Assembly (NCBI GenBank): GCA_014802015.1
Contig: JAAVDB010000012.1
Coordinates: forward strand, 58,744 to 122,743
DNA length: 64,000 bases
Direction: 5' to 3'
From: Bacteroides sp.
GTDB lineage: Bacteria > Bacteroidota > Bacteroidia > Bacteroidales > Muribaculaceae
The position numbers were made by a program, and so were the translations under genes. Shown here one piece after another: positions 56,002-64,000 of this stretch. Positions within the stretch are counted from its first letter, which is position 1; each line of letters begins with the position of its first letter. Under the pieces are notes generated by a model. It saw only the letters and a program-made list of their open reading frames with translations. It was not told the DNA's origin and searched no databases.

Positions 56002-59000
56002 TCAATCCTCGTTGCCGATCACCTCCTGGAGGATAGCGACGGCGGTCTCGACGGTCGGCACATCGAGGAACGAGAATGAGCGGCGCCCGTTGTTCTCGCG
56101 TATCTGCACACGGCGTGGATTGGCTGTGAGATAGTTGACGAGCCGTCCGAACATGTCGCTATTGTAATATGCCTTGTTGGAGTCGTCGACAAAATATGTG
56201 TACATGCGTCCCTGCTTCAGCGCCACCTTCTCGATGCCGAGGCGGCGTGCGAGTCTGCGCAGACGGGGGATGCGCAACAGTTCGAGCGTCACATCGGGGA
56301 TGGTGCCGAAACGGTCGGTGAGACGTGAGCGGAATGCCAGCAGGTCGCTCTCGCGCTCGATGCCGTCCAGCTCCTGATACAGGGAGATGCGCTCGCTCTC
56401 GGTGGGGACATAGTCGGCCGGCAAGAGCAGTTCCATGTCGCTCTCGATCACGCAGTCGGCCACATATTCCTCCTCGGCTCCGGCGAGGGTCTCGGCCTTG
56501 TCGAGGTCGGCAAACTCCTGGGTGCGGAGTTCGGTCACGGCCTCTTTGAGTATCTTCTGATAGGTCTCATAGCCCAGATCGGCGATAAATCCGCTCTGTT
56601 CGGCACCGAGCAGATTGCCCGCTCCACGGATGTCAAGGTCCTGCATGGCGATGTGTATGCCGCTGCCGAGCTCGCTGAAACTCTCGATGGCCTGCAGTCG
56701 GCGCCGCGCTATCGGCGACAGCGGCAGGTGGGGCGGCACGAGCAGATAGCAGAACGCCTTGCGGTTGCTGCGGCCCACACGTCCGCGCAGCTGGTGCAGT
56801 TCGGACAGTCCGAAATTCTGCGCATTGTTGACGATTATGGTATTGACATTGGGCATGTCGATACCGCTCTCGATGATGGTGGTGGCTATGAGCACGTCAT
56901 AGTCATGGTTGGCAAAGTCGATGATGGCCTTCTCAAGTTTCTCGGGAGGCATCTGTCCATGTCCCACTATGACGCGTGCATCCGGCACGAGACGTTTTAT
57001 CTGGGCTTCGAGGTCATAGAGTCCCTCGATACGGTTGTTGACGATGAACACCTGGCCGTTGCGCGACAGCTCGAAGTTGACCGCCTCGCTGATTATATCG
57101 TCGCCGCCGGCATTGACCGACGTGATGATGGGATAACGGTTGGGCGGAGGTGTGTTGATGGCCGAGAGGTCGCGGGCACCCATCAGCGAGAACTGCAATG
57201 TGCGCGGTATGGGGGTGGCGCTCATGGTGAGCGTGTCGACACTGACCTTCATCTGCTTGAGTTTCTCCTTGACGGCGACGCCGAATTTCTGTTCCTCGTC
57301 GATGACGAGCAGCCCGAGGTCCTTGAACTTTACCTCCTTGCCGATGATCTTGTGCGTGCCTATGAGTATGTCGATCTTACCGTCGGCCAGATCGCGTATT
57401 ATCTCCTTGACCTGCTTGGGGGTGCGGGCGCGTGACAGGTAGTCGACCCGCACGGGCAGTTCCTTGAGGCGTTCGGAGAATGTGCGGAAATGCTGATAGG
57501 CCAGCACCGTGGTGGGCACCAGCACGGCGGTCTGCTTGCCGTCGACGGCGGCCTTGAAGGCTGCGCGTACGGCTATCTCGGTCTTGCCGAATCCTACGTC
57601 GCCGCATATCAGGCGGTCCATCGGCTTCTCGCTCTCCATGTCGGCCTTGACCGCCTTGGTGGCAGTGAGCTGGTCGGGGGTATCCTCGTAGATGAACGAT
57701 GCCTCCAGCTCCTGTTGCAGATAGCCGTCGGGTGCGAATGCGTGGCCTTTCTCCTCCTTGCGTGCGGCATAGAGGCGTATCAGGTCGCGGGCTATGTCCT
57801 TGAGTTTGCTCTTGGTGCGCTCCTTGAGTTTGTTCCACGCGCCCGTGCCGAGCTTGTTGATCTTGGGGGGCACGCCCTCCTTGCCGCGGTACTTGGCGAG
57901 TTTGTGGAGCGCGTGGATGGACACGAAGATGATGTCATCGTTGGCATAGACGAGCTTGATCATCTCCTGAGTGCGTCCGTTGACCTCGGTGCGCAGCAGT
58001 CCGGCAAAGCGTCCCACGCCGTGATCCACATGCACGATATAGTCGCCCGGCTCGATGGCGCTGAGTTCCTTGAGCGACAGGGCCAGTTTGCCCGAGCGCG
58101 CACGGTCACTCTTGAGCGTGTACTTATGGAAGCGGTCAAAAATCTGATGGTCGGTGAACACGCACATCTTCAGCCCGCTGTCGCTGAATCCCTCATGGAG
58201 TGTCGGCATGACGGGGGCGAACGAGATGTCGTTGCCGCGGTCGGCGAAGATGGCTTTCAGGCGCTCGATCTGCTTCTCGCTGTCCGTCAGTATATATAAG
58301 GTGTAACCCTCCGCGATAAATCGTGTGAACGAGTCGGCGATGAGGTCAAAGTTCTTGTGATAGATTATCTGGGGCGTGCATCCGAAGTCGATGCTTGCGC
58401 CCGCCTCGGGATCGGCCTGGGCACCCGAGGTGAAACGCAGCTGGCGGAACGTCGGGAACTTCCTGCCGAACTCCTCGGCATCGATGACCATTTTCATGGC
58501 CGAGGCATCCCCCTCGCCGGCAATGATGGCACTCTGCGACATCTCCTCACCGGCGATGGCGCGTATGCGGCTGACGGTGTAGGCGGCGTCACGCACCACG
58601 AAGAGGGTCGACGGGTCGACATAGTCGAGCAGTGACTCGCCGTCGCTGTTCTCCGACGCTATGCCCGAGGTCACGGCCACCTCGGTGAGTTTCTGCTCCG
58701 AGAGCTGGGTCTCGATATTGAACAGGCGTATCGAGTCGATCTCGTCGCCGAAAAAGTCGATGCGCAGCGGCAGTTCGTTACTGTAGCCGAAGATGTCGAG
58801 TATCGAGCCGCGTGAGGCGAACTGGCCCGGCTCGTAGACATAATCCACCTCGTTAAATCCATTGGTCCGCAGCCACTTTATCACCTCGGTCAGGTCATGT
58901 TCCGAGCCGGTGGACAGGTGTATGGTATGGTCGTCGATGGTGCGTCGCGAGGCCACTTTCTCGGCCAGCGCCTCGGGATAGGTCACCACATACTGCGGGG

Positions 59001-59346
59001 CCGACTGTGAGTGCCAGCGGTTGAGCGCCTCGGTGCGGAGTATCTGGGACGGCGGGTCGGGCTGGCCGTACTTGATGTCGCGTTTGTAGCCCGAGGGAAA
59101 CATCGCCACGCGCTCCTCGCCTACGATACGTGTCAGGTCGTGATACAGATAGCCGGCATCGTCAAGCGAGTCGGCTACCACTACGGTGGGGGTCCTGCGG
59201 GGCGCGAGGGCGCCGAGCATCACGGCCGGGGCTGATCCGGCGAGATTGTACACCGATATTATATGAGTGCGGGTCGACAGTGCCTTTTTCAGTGCCTGTC
59301 CGCGGGGCGAGGAGAGGAATTTGTCGCTGAGTTCCTGCAGGGTCAT
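56002..59346 (-). CDS. mfd: Transcription-repair coupling factor Mfd
   Basis: The protein has a UvrB-homology N-terminus (YVYEPGQFASRGSILDIFGYSNELPLRIDFFGDEIDSIRLF). An RNA polymerase-interacting CarD-like domain follows (LKELSAIEPGDYIVHVDHGVGRFAGL), then SF2 helicase motifs (GDVGFGKTEIAVRAAFKA, VIDEEQKFGV, TMSATPIPRT, QLRGRVGRS) and a TRCF C-terminal domain. It lifts stalled polymerase and recruits UvrA. ATG 59346 is taken as the start; GTG 59370 would extend it by eight residues. It follows ctpA by 25 bp. Confidence 0.96.
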   Translation of the reverse strand: MTLQELSDKFLSSPRGQALKKALSTRTHIISVYNLAGSAPAVMLGALAPRRTPTVVVADSLDDAGYLYHDLTRIVGEERVAMFPSGYKRDIKYGQPDPPSQILRTEALNRWHSQSAPQYVVTYPEALAEKVASRRTIDDHTIHLSTGSEHDLTEVIKWLRTNGFNEVDYVYEPGQFASRGSILDIFGYSNELPLRIDFFGDEIDSIRLFNIETQLSEQKLTEVAVTSGIASENSDGESLLDYVDPSTLFVVRDAAYTVSRIRAIAGEEMSQSAIIAGEGDASAMKMVIDAEEFGRKFPTFRQLRFTSGAQADPEAGASIDFGCTPQIIYHKNFDLIADSFTRFIAEGYTLYILTDSEKQIERLKAIFADRGNDISFAPVMPTLHEGFSDSGLKMCVFTDHQIFDRFHKYTLKSDRARSGKLALSLKELSAIEPGDYIVHVDHGVGRFAGLLRTEVNGRTQEMIKLVYANDDIIFVSIHALHKLAKYRGKEGVPPKINKLGTGAWNKLKERTKSKLKDIARDLIRLYAARKEEKGHAFAPDGYLQQELEASFIYEDTPDQLTATKAVKADMESEKPMDRLICGDVGFGKTEIAVRAAFKAAVDGKQTAVLVPTTVLAYQHFRTFSERLKELPVRVDYLSRARTPKQVKEIIRDLADGKIDILIGTHKIIGKEVKFKDLGLLVIDEEQKFGVAVKEKLKQMKVSVDTLTMSATPIPRTLQFSLMGARDLSAINTPPPNRYPIITSVNAGGDDIISEAVNFELSRNGQVFIVNNRIEGLYDLEAQIKRLVPDARVIVGHGQMPPEKLEKAIIDFANHDYDVLIATTIIESGIDMPNVNTIIVNNAQNFGLSELHQLRGRVGRSNRKAFCYLLVPPHLPLSPIARRRLQAIESFSELGSGIHIAMQDLDIRGAGNLLGAEQSGFIADLGYETYQKILKEAVTELRTQEFADLDKAETLAGAEEEYVADCVIESDMELLLPADYVPTESERISLYQELDGIERESDLLAFRSRLTDRFGTIPDVTLELLRIPRLRRLARRLGIEKVALKQGRMYTYFVDDSNKAYYNSDMFGRLVNYLTANPRRVQIRENNGRRSFSFLDVPTVETAVAILQEVIGNED

Positions 59347-59371
59347 TTCTGCTGTTGAGGCCGTCACCACG

Positions 59372-61015
59372 TTATTTTTTCAGTATCTCGGCATAGCGGG
59401 GTGACGTGAGTATGGTCATAGCCGAGTCGACAGTACGGTCATCGCGCAGCGAATTGATTATCTCGCCCTTCTGGTGATAGTAGCGGCTCACGATCTCGCC
59501 GGCCAGATAGGGGGATATATTCTTGCGGTTGATGTCGAGGTCATGGTTGAGGTCATGGCGGAGCATGCCGGCGAGGATGTCAAACTGTGCCTTGGTCGAG
59601 TCGTTCATGTATCCTTCGGCCTCGGCCAGCTCGCGCAGCTGGTCGACGGCGCTCTCGCACACCTTGTCATAATTTAACCGGGCCGGATCGATCGAGCGCT
59701 TGAACTCCTCATATATCGTGTCGGTTATCTCAAACTCCTCGGGCGAGGGTATCGACTGGTGGGCCGCAGCATAGCGGTTGGCGAAGTCAAAGGCCCAGTT
59801 GTCGCGCACGATGTTGTAGGTCAGACGGTTCACGTCGGGATACTCGATCTTGACATCCGGGGTGATGCCGCCCCCGTCACGCACCTCGCGTCCGCCGGCC
59901 GTGTGAAACACCGTGGTCAGCGAGTCGGGTATGCGGGCCACCGAGCCGTCAGGATTGCGGTGGGAGTAATCGATGGCCTGGATGAGGCGTCCCGAGGGGA
60001 TGTAATACTTGGCGATCGTGACCTTGAGCAGGCCGTCGTAAGGTATCTGGCGGGTTGACTGCACGAGTCCCTTGCCAAACGAGCGGTTGCCTATCACCAC
60101 GCCGCGGTCCAGATCCTGCACGGCGCCGGTGACTATCTCCGAGGCCGAGGCCGACGCGCCGTCGATGAGCACGGCGAGGGGTATCTTGGTGTCAAGCGGC
60201 TGGACCGATGTCTTGTAGACCTTCTCGTTGAGTACCCCCTTGCCGCGTGTACTGAGTACGGTCGTGCCCTTGGGGAGGAACAGGCCGAGTATCTGCACGG
60301 CGCTCTCCACCAGGCCGCCGCCGTTGCCGCGGAGGTCGAGTATGATGCCCTTGGCTCCATCTTTCAGCAGCCGTTCGAGAGCCTCGCGCACCTCGGGATA
60401 GCTCTTCTCCGAGAATGTCGTCAGGCGTATGTATCCCACCCCGTCGCGCAGCATCCCTGCGTAGGGCACGGAGGGGATCTGTATCTTGGCACGCTTGATG
60501 TCAAACGTCAGTATCGAGTCCTCGACATACGGGCGGTTGACCACCACGCGGAGCATGGTGCCGTTGGGACCCTTGAGGCGTTCGCTCACCTTGTCGGACT
60601 TCCATCCGAGCACCGAGTCGCTGTCGATCATCACGATGAGGTCGCCGGGGCGCAGACCGGCGAGGTGGGCCGGACTCCCCTCGTAAGGCTCCGAGATCAT
60701 GACGCCGCGGGCCGACTCCTGTATCATCGAGCCGATGCCGCCGTATTCGCCCGTCGTCATGGTGCGGAACTGCTCCTGCTCGTCAGCGGGGAAATACTCC
60801 GTGTAGGGGTCGATGTCGTTGAGCATAGCCGTGATGGCAGTGTTGATCGACTTCTCGGCATCGATTGAGTCGACATAGAACGTCTGCAACTCCTTATATA
60901 TGGTGTTGAAAATATCAAGATTGCGCGCTATCTCGCTCTTCTTGCTGCGTGTGGCGGCCGACGCAAATATCGACAGCAGTATGATCGCAGAGGCGAAAAG
61001 GGTGATTTTCTTCAT
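59372..61015 (-). CDS. ctpA: Carboxyl-terminal processing protease (S41)
   Basis: Starting at 61015 (MKKITLFASAIILLSIFASAA) the product is 547 residues with a signal peptide. A PDZ domain (GIGSMIQESARGVMISEPYEGSPAHLAGLRPGDLIVMIDSDSV) is followed by the S41 core with Ser in LIDGASASASEIV and Lys in GNRSFGKGLVQS. A C-terminal helical extension follows. It cuts periplasmic or membrane proteins at their C-termini. An upstream ATG at 61066 exists but puts the signal peptide 17 residues in. It precedes mfd. Confidence 0.93.
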   Translation of the reverse strand: MKKITLFASAIILLSIFASAATRSKKSEIARNLDIFNTIYKELQTFYVDSIDAEKSINTAITAMLNDIDPYTEYFPADEQEQFRTMTTGEYGGIGSMIQESARGVMISEPYEGSPAHLAGLRPGDLIVMIDSDSVLGWKSDKVSERLKGPNGTMLRVVVNRPYVEDSILTFDIKRAKIQIPSVPYAGMLRDGVGYIRLTTFSEKSYPEVREALERLLKDGAKGIILDLRGNGGGLVESAVQILGLFLPKGTTVLSTRGKGVLNEKVYKTSVQPLDTKIPLAVLIDGASASASEIVTGAVQDLDRGVVIGNRSFGKGLVQSTRQIPYDGLLKVTIAKYYIPSGRLIQAIDYSHRNPDGSVARIPDSLTTVFHTAGGREVRDGGGITPDVKIEYPDVNRLTYNIVRDNWAFDFANRYAAAHQSIPSPEEFEITDTIYEEFKRSIDPARLNYDKVCESAVDQLRELAEAEGYMNDSTKAQFDILAGMLRHDLNHDLDINRKNISPYLAGEIVSRYYHQKGEIINSLRDDRTVDSAMTILTSPRYAEILKK

Positions 61016-61298
61016 GTTCTGATAGTTATTGAACCGATTCTGAAACGTGGTCGTAAAATTACTCATTTATTATAACACTTATAACAATCCAATAGTCAAA
61101 AAAGCCTAAACGTTACGACTAAATTTGCCTAAACGGCACATTTTCAAGTGATAAAAATTATTTTCCTAAAGTATGTTAACGTGAACTCGTTTGAACCAAA
61201 AAATATTCTTGGTTCAATTTTTTAATACCTAACTTCGCCCGGAAATATAATATAACCGTATCTAATTCCGCGAATTATCACCTTAAAAATACAATATT

Positions 61299-61988
61299 AT
61301 GGACATCACATCCGGCACATCATTTTACGACACTATCAATAAACTGTTGATCGGTTTTTTGTTGCTGCTCCCGTGGTTGGGGAAATACACACCTTCAGGT
61401 AGTTATGAGTTTCTGCTACTCGCTGTGGGTAGCTATGTCGTGGGCATATTCTTTTGGGGATTGGTTGATGGATTAATTTGCCCATTTTTAAATAAAATAT
61501 TTCGTAGAATAATAAGATTAGCTTGTCTAAGAAATAAATTAAATAAAATCATAAGGTGTTGTGGCTGTAAATATAATATTTTTAATCGAAGGGGAAGGTA
61601 TTATAAGGCCTATTACACCGTACAGGAACACGGTCTGTTAGGAGCTGTTAATATAATGGAGAGTTTTTCGGCATTTTTTCTTAATTTTATCTTCGTATCG
61701 ATTTATTGGGCTGCTATAATCAGATGGGGAAGCTTGCCTCTGTTTTTTGGCCCTATATGTATAGATTGTGAGTCATGCTCATGCTCATGCTCATGTTTAT
61801 GCTTATGTTCATGCTCATGCTCGTGCGGGAAAGGTAGTTTATTGCAGATCTCTCCGTGTTGTGCAATTTGGGGGCTGTTCGGACTGGCGATATTGTCACT
61901 GATCTTTCGCTGCATAGTAGAAATAAAGATTCAGTGCACGGTGCTTGATGCATATAAATATATATTGAATGAGAATAAAAGTAATTAA
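61299..61988 (+). CDS. Hypothetical membrane protein with a Cys/Ser repeat
   Basis: The 229-residue product has about four or five hydrophobic segments (residues 15-28, 38-60, 122-142, 187-206). A Cys/Ser run lies at residues 157-176, encoded by a TCATGC-type hexamer tract. I do not recognise the family; the SFYDTINKLLIGFLLLLPW start resembles Bacteroidota orphan membrane proteins. The gene is AT-rich and stands next to the BspA-like gene, so the pair may be acquired DNA. The antisense frame across the repeat encodes alternating His and Glu, but it has no other support. Confidence 0.6.
   Translation: MDITSGTSFYDTINKLLIGFLLLLPWLGKYTPSGSYEFLLLAVGSYVVGIFFWGLVDGLICPFLNKIFRRIIRLACLRNKLNKIIRCCGCKYNIFNRRGRYYKAYYTVQEHGLLGAVNIMESFSAFFLNFIFVSIYWAAIIRWGSLPLFFGPICIDCESCSCSCSCLCLCSCSCSCGKGSLLQISPCCAIWGLFGLAILSLIFRCIVEIKIQCTVLDAYKYILNENKSN
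61772..61826 (+). repeat. Hexanucleotide (TCATGC-type) tract
   Basis: About nine imperfect 6-bp units (CTCATG, TTTATG, CTTATG, TTCATG) lie in tandem inside the membrane protein gene. Gain or loss of units would change the Cys/Ser stretch without breaking the frame. Confidence 0.75.
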
Positions 61989-62007
61989 TATACAATAAAT
62001 TAATATA

Positions 62008-64000
62008 ATGAATCGAATATTATCAATATTGTTGTTATCAATGATTGCGGTGACTGCGGTTGCGCAAACATTTCGATACACTTATGAAGGAAGTACGATC
62101 ACTTATAGAGTGATTGATGAGGAAAACAAGACTTGTGAAGTTCCTGGAAATAAGGGAACTTCAAATCTAAATGACTATTTGGTCCTTCCACAAAATCCGA
62201 TATACAATAATGATACGTATGAACTCATATCAATTGGAGATAAGGCTTTTTTCGATGAGATGGTAAAAACTGTAACAATCCCGCCATCCGTTGTATCAAT
62301 TGGTGAATTGGCTTTTGGGGCTTGTGATAAGCTCTATTCAATAAATATACCCTCGTCGGTAACATCAATTGGTAAATATGCATTTTCCTCGTGTACCGGC
62401 TTGACGACGATTGATATACCCTCGTCGGTAACATCAATTGGTAGAAGTGCATTTTCTGGATGTTCAGGATTAACAAATATTAATTTAAACGCGTCATTGA
62501 CAGAGATAGAAAGCTCTGTGTTCAATGGGTGTGTCTGTTTGGAGTCAATAAATATACCCTCATCGGTAACATCAATTGGTGATTATGCCTTTAGTGGTTG
62601 TGGTAATCTGATTGATATAGGGATACCTTTGAAAGTTACAACAATAGGAAATAGCGCGTTTAAAGCTTGTAGTCGGCTTAAATCCATAAAGATACCTTCA
62701 TCGGTAACAACCATAGGCAGTGATGCGTTTAAAGACTGTTCGGGCCTTGAAAAAGCGGAGTTTGAAACTATAGAATCACTTTGTAATATCAAGTTTGGAG
62801 GTAAAGAATCGAATCCTATATATTATTCAAGAAATCTATATATAGGAGGTGAAGAGATTAAAGATCTGGTCATTCCGTCAACCGTATCGATTATAAGAGA
62901 ATATGCATTTGTGAAGTGTAATAGTTTGATGTCGGTATCTATTCCGTCAACAGTTGTGGAGATCGGCAATTATGCTTTTGCTGAATGCGAAAATTTGCGC
63001 AATGTAATTTCTTATTCAAAGAATCCTTGTGTTGGAGAGAATAATATATTTGACAGATGTCAAAATCTTATGCTGAATATTCCTGCGAGCAGCTACAACA
63101 ATTATTCTCGCAAGAGTCCTTGGTCTCAATTAGAATGCAAACTAATGATCGAGTCAATAGACTTAAATTATGATACAGTAAAGGTACCCATAGGGACTAA
63201 GTACGATCTTTCGGCTACAGCACAGCCGGAAAGTGCAAGTGATAGATCTTTGAAATGGTCATCGAGTGACGAGTCGGTGGCGACTGTAGATGAATACGGT
63301 AATGTCTTGGCAAAAGCTATAGGGGGATGTGTTATTACAGTCAGTGCTAATGACCTATCGGGAATTTCCGAATCATGTAAAGTTACGGTAGTTCCGGCAG
63401 CTGTAGAGAGAATAGAGCTGAGTCATACTGAATGGAGCGGATTTGTTAACGAGCACCTGACAATAACGGCTGCTGTTGTGCCTGAAAATGCTGCCGATAA
63501 AACACTGCTGTGGACATCAAGTGATCCTTCTGTTGCGACAGTTGATGCCAACGGACAGGTGACCGCGGTGGGAGTCGGCGAGGCAGTCATCACGGTAACA
63601 TGTGGAGGCGTATCTGCTGAATGTAAAGTCGTAGTAAATGCGAAAATTATATCTGTAGAATCAGTCACGCTTGATAGAACCAGTGTCGAGTGCAATCCCG
63701 GTGCAGTAGTTCAGCTCACGGCAACTGTCAATCCTGATGATGCGACCGACAAGAGCCTGAGCTGGAGCAGTAGCAACGAGGCCGTTTCGACAGTAGATGC
63801 CAACGGACAGATTACCGCAGTGGGAGTCGGCGAGGCAGTCATCACGGTAACGTGTGGAGGCGTCTCGGCCGAATGTAAAGTTGTAGTAAATGCGAAAATT
63901 ATAACAGTAGTATCAGTCGCACTTGACAGAAGCAACGTCGAGTGCAATCCCGGTGCAGTAGTTCAGCTCACGGCAACTGTCAATCCTGATGATGCGACCG
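62008..64000 (+). CDS. BspA-like LRR and Big_2 surface protein (3' end outside window)
   Basis: The frame is open from ATG 62008 to the window end (664 codons). A signal peptide (MNRILSILLLSMIAVTAVAQ) is followed by an LRR_5 array of 23-residue units of the form 'IPSSVTSIGxxAFSxCxxL' up to about residue 360. From about 384 come Big_2 Ig-like domains: 'LKWSSSDESVATVDEYGNVLAKAIGG', 'LLWTSSDPSVATVDANGQV', 'LSWSSSNEAVSTVDANGQI', and a fourth domain cut by the edge. Such BspA-like proteins bind host matrix or other bacteria and often end in a T9SS tail, which cannot be checked here. The gene is AT-rich and its repeats are nearly identical. Confidence 0.85.
   Translation, partial: MNRILSILLLSMIAVTAVAQTFRYTYEGSTITYRVIDEENKTCEVPGNKGTSNLNDYLVLPQNPIYNNDTYELISIGDKAFFDEMVKTVTIPPSVVSIGELAFGACDKLYSINIPSSVTSIGKYAFSSCTGLTTIDIPSSVTSIGRSAFSGCSGLTNINLNASLTEIESSVFNGCVCLESINIPSSVTSIGDYAFSGCGNLIDIGIPLKVTTIGNSAFKACSRLKSIKIPSSVTTIGSDAFKDCSGLEKAEFETIESLCNIKFGGKESNPIYYSRNLYIGGEEIKDLVIPSTVSIIREYAFVKCNSLMSVSIPSTVVEIGNYAFAECENLRNVISYSKNPCVGENNIFDRCQNLMLNIPASSYNNYSRKSPWSQLECKLMIESIDLNYDTVKVPIGTKYDLSATAQPESASDRSLKWSSSDESVATVDEYGNVLAKAIGGCVITVSANDLSGISESCKVTVVPAAVERIELSHTEWSGFVNEHLTITAAVVPENAADKTLLWTSSDPSVATVDANGQVTAVGVGEAVITVTCGGVSAECKVVVNAKIISVESVTLDRTSVECNPGAVVQLTATVNPDDATDKSLSWSSSNEAVSTVDANGQITAVGVGEAVITVTCGGVSAECKVVVNAKIITVVSVALDRSNVECNPGAVVQLTATVNPDDAT
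62350..62567 (+). repeat. 69-bp LRR repeats
   Basis: The core CCTCGTCGGTAACATCAATT starts at 62351 and 62420 and, with one change, at 62558. Offsets are 69 and 138 bp (23 and 46 residues). Confidence 0.8.
63433..64000 (+). repeat. 252-bp Big_2 repeats with near-identical DNA
   Basis: GTCGAGTGCAATCCCGG occurs at 63685 and 63937, and the block GTGGGAGTCGGCGAGGCAGT recurs with the same 252-bp offset. Each unit encodes about 84 residues. Confidence 0.8.

Noticed and set aside
61703..61915. Minus-strand frame with alternating His/Glu repeats
   Set aside because: Apart from the repeat tract there is no domain, and the opposite frame is longer with ordered membrane segments. Kept only as an open question in the findings.
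62350..64000. CRISPR or insertion-sequence repeats near the right end
   Set aside because: All repeats are in frame and encode LRR and Big_2 protein domains.

Overview
The window reads as chromosomal DNA of a Bacteroidales bacterium, most likely a gut Muribaculaceae-type organism (an inference from gene content and protein style; no marker here fixes the genus). The main signs are a nearly complete set of type IX secretion (T9SS/Por/Gld) core genes, a fused SecDF, a long SecA, a MaeB-type malic enzyme, an OstA/LptA-like protein, a BspA-like surface protein, and many promoters of the Bacteroidota form (-33 TTTG, about 19-20 bp, -7 TAnnTTTG). Most of the window is GC-rich and densely packed core genome. 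AT-rich accessory DNA sits at about 3.55-4.45 kb and from about 61.07 kb to the right end.

Layout. 0-8 kb: the tail of a secreted protein with a T9SS-like C-terminus, a lipid kinase, a hybrid malic enzyme, a small AT-rich two-gene island and secA. 8-16.2 kb, minus strand: a compact operon surA - ostA-like - mutL - Lnb-like acyltransferase - phosphatase-fold protein, fired from a promoter that faces a cytidylate-kinase-like gene. 17 kb: tRNA-Pro, then a minus-strand gldE-gldD-phosphopantetheinyl transferase set. 20-27.3 kb, minus strand: sprE/porW - porX - tsaE - birA - xseA, behind two tandem tRNA-Asp genes. 28-32 kb, plus strand: an S24 repressor-like regulator and sufC-sufD-sufS without sufB. 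32.2-40.2 kb, minus strand: the T9SS cluster porT-porP-gldK-gldL-gldM-gldN followed by a glycosyltransferase. 40.3-47.9 kb, plus strand: a lipoprotein, a YfhO-type membrane protein, a shrunken methyltransferase relative, xerD, yceD-rpmF-fabH and era. 48-61 kb: secDF, ribE, a cobalamin adenosyltransferase, a WYL regulator, a Y1 (RAYT-like) transposase with an extra C-terminal domain, yifB/comM, mfd and ctpA. 61.3-64 kb: a Cys/Ser-repeat membrane protein and the start of a BspA-like LRR plus Big_2 surface protein that runs off the window.

How it fits together. Much of the window concerns protein export and the outer envelope. SecA and SecDF drive Sec export; SurA and the OstA-like protein serve outer-membrane assembly; the Lnb-like protein probably finishes lipoproteins. 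GldK/L/M/N, PorP, PorT and SprE/PorW build the T9SS, and PorX links it to signalling. The best items for a second look are: a phosphatase-fold protein that has lost its metal ligands; a MutL with every endonuclease motif degraded; three palindromes at an exact 33-bp period between xseA and gldE; an operator-like dyad over the S24 regulator promoter; the RAYT fusion protein; and the AT-rich two-gene island at 3.7-4.3 kb.
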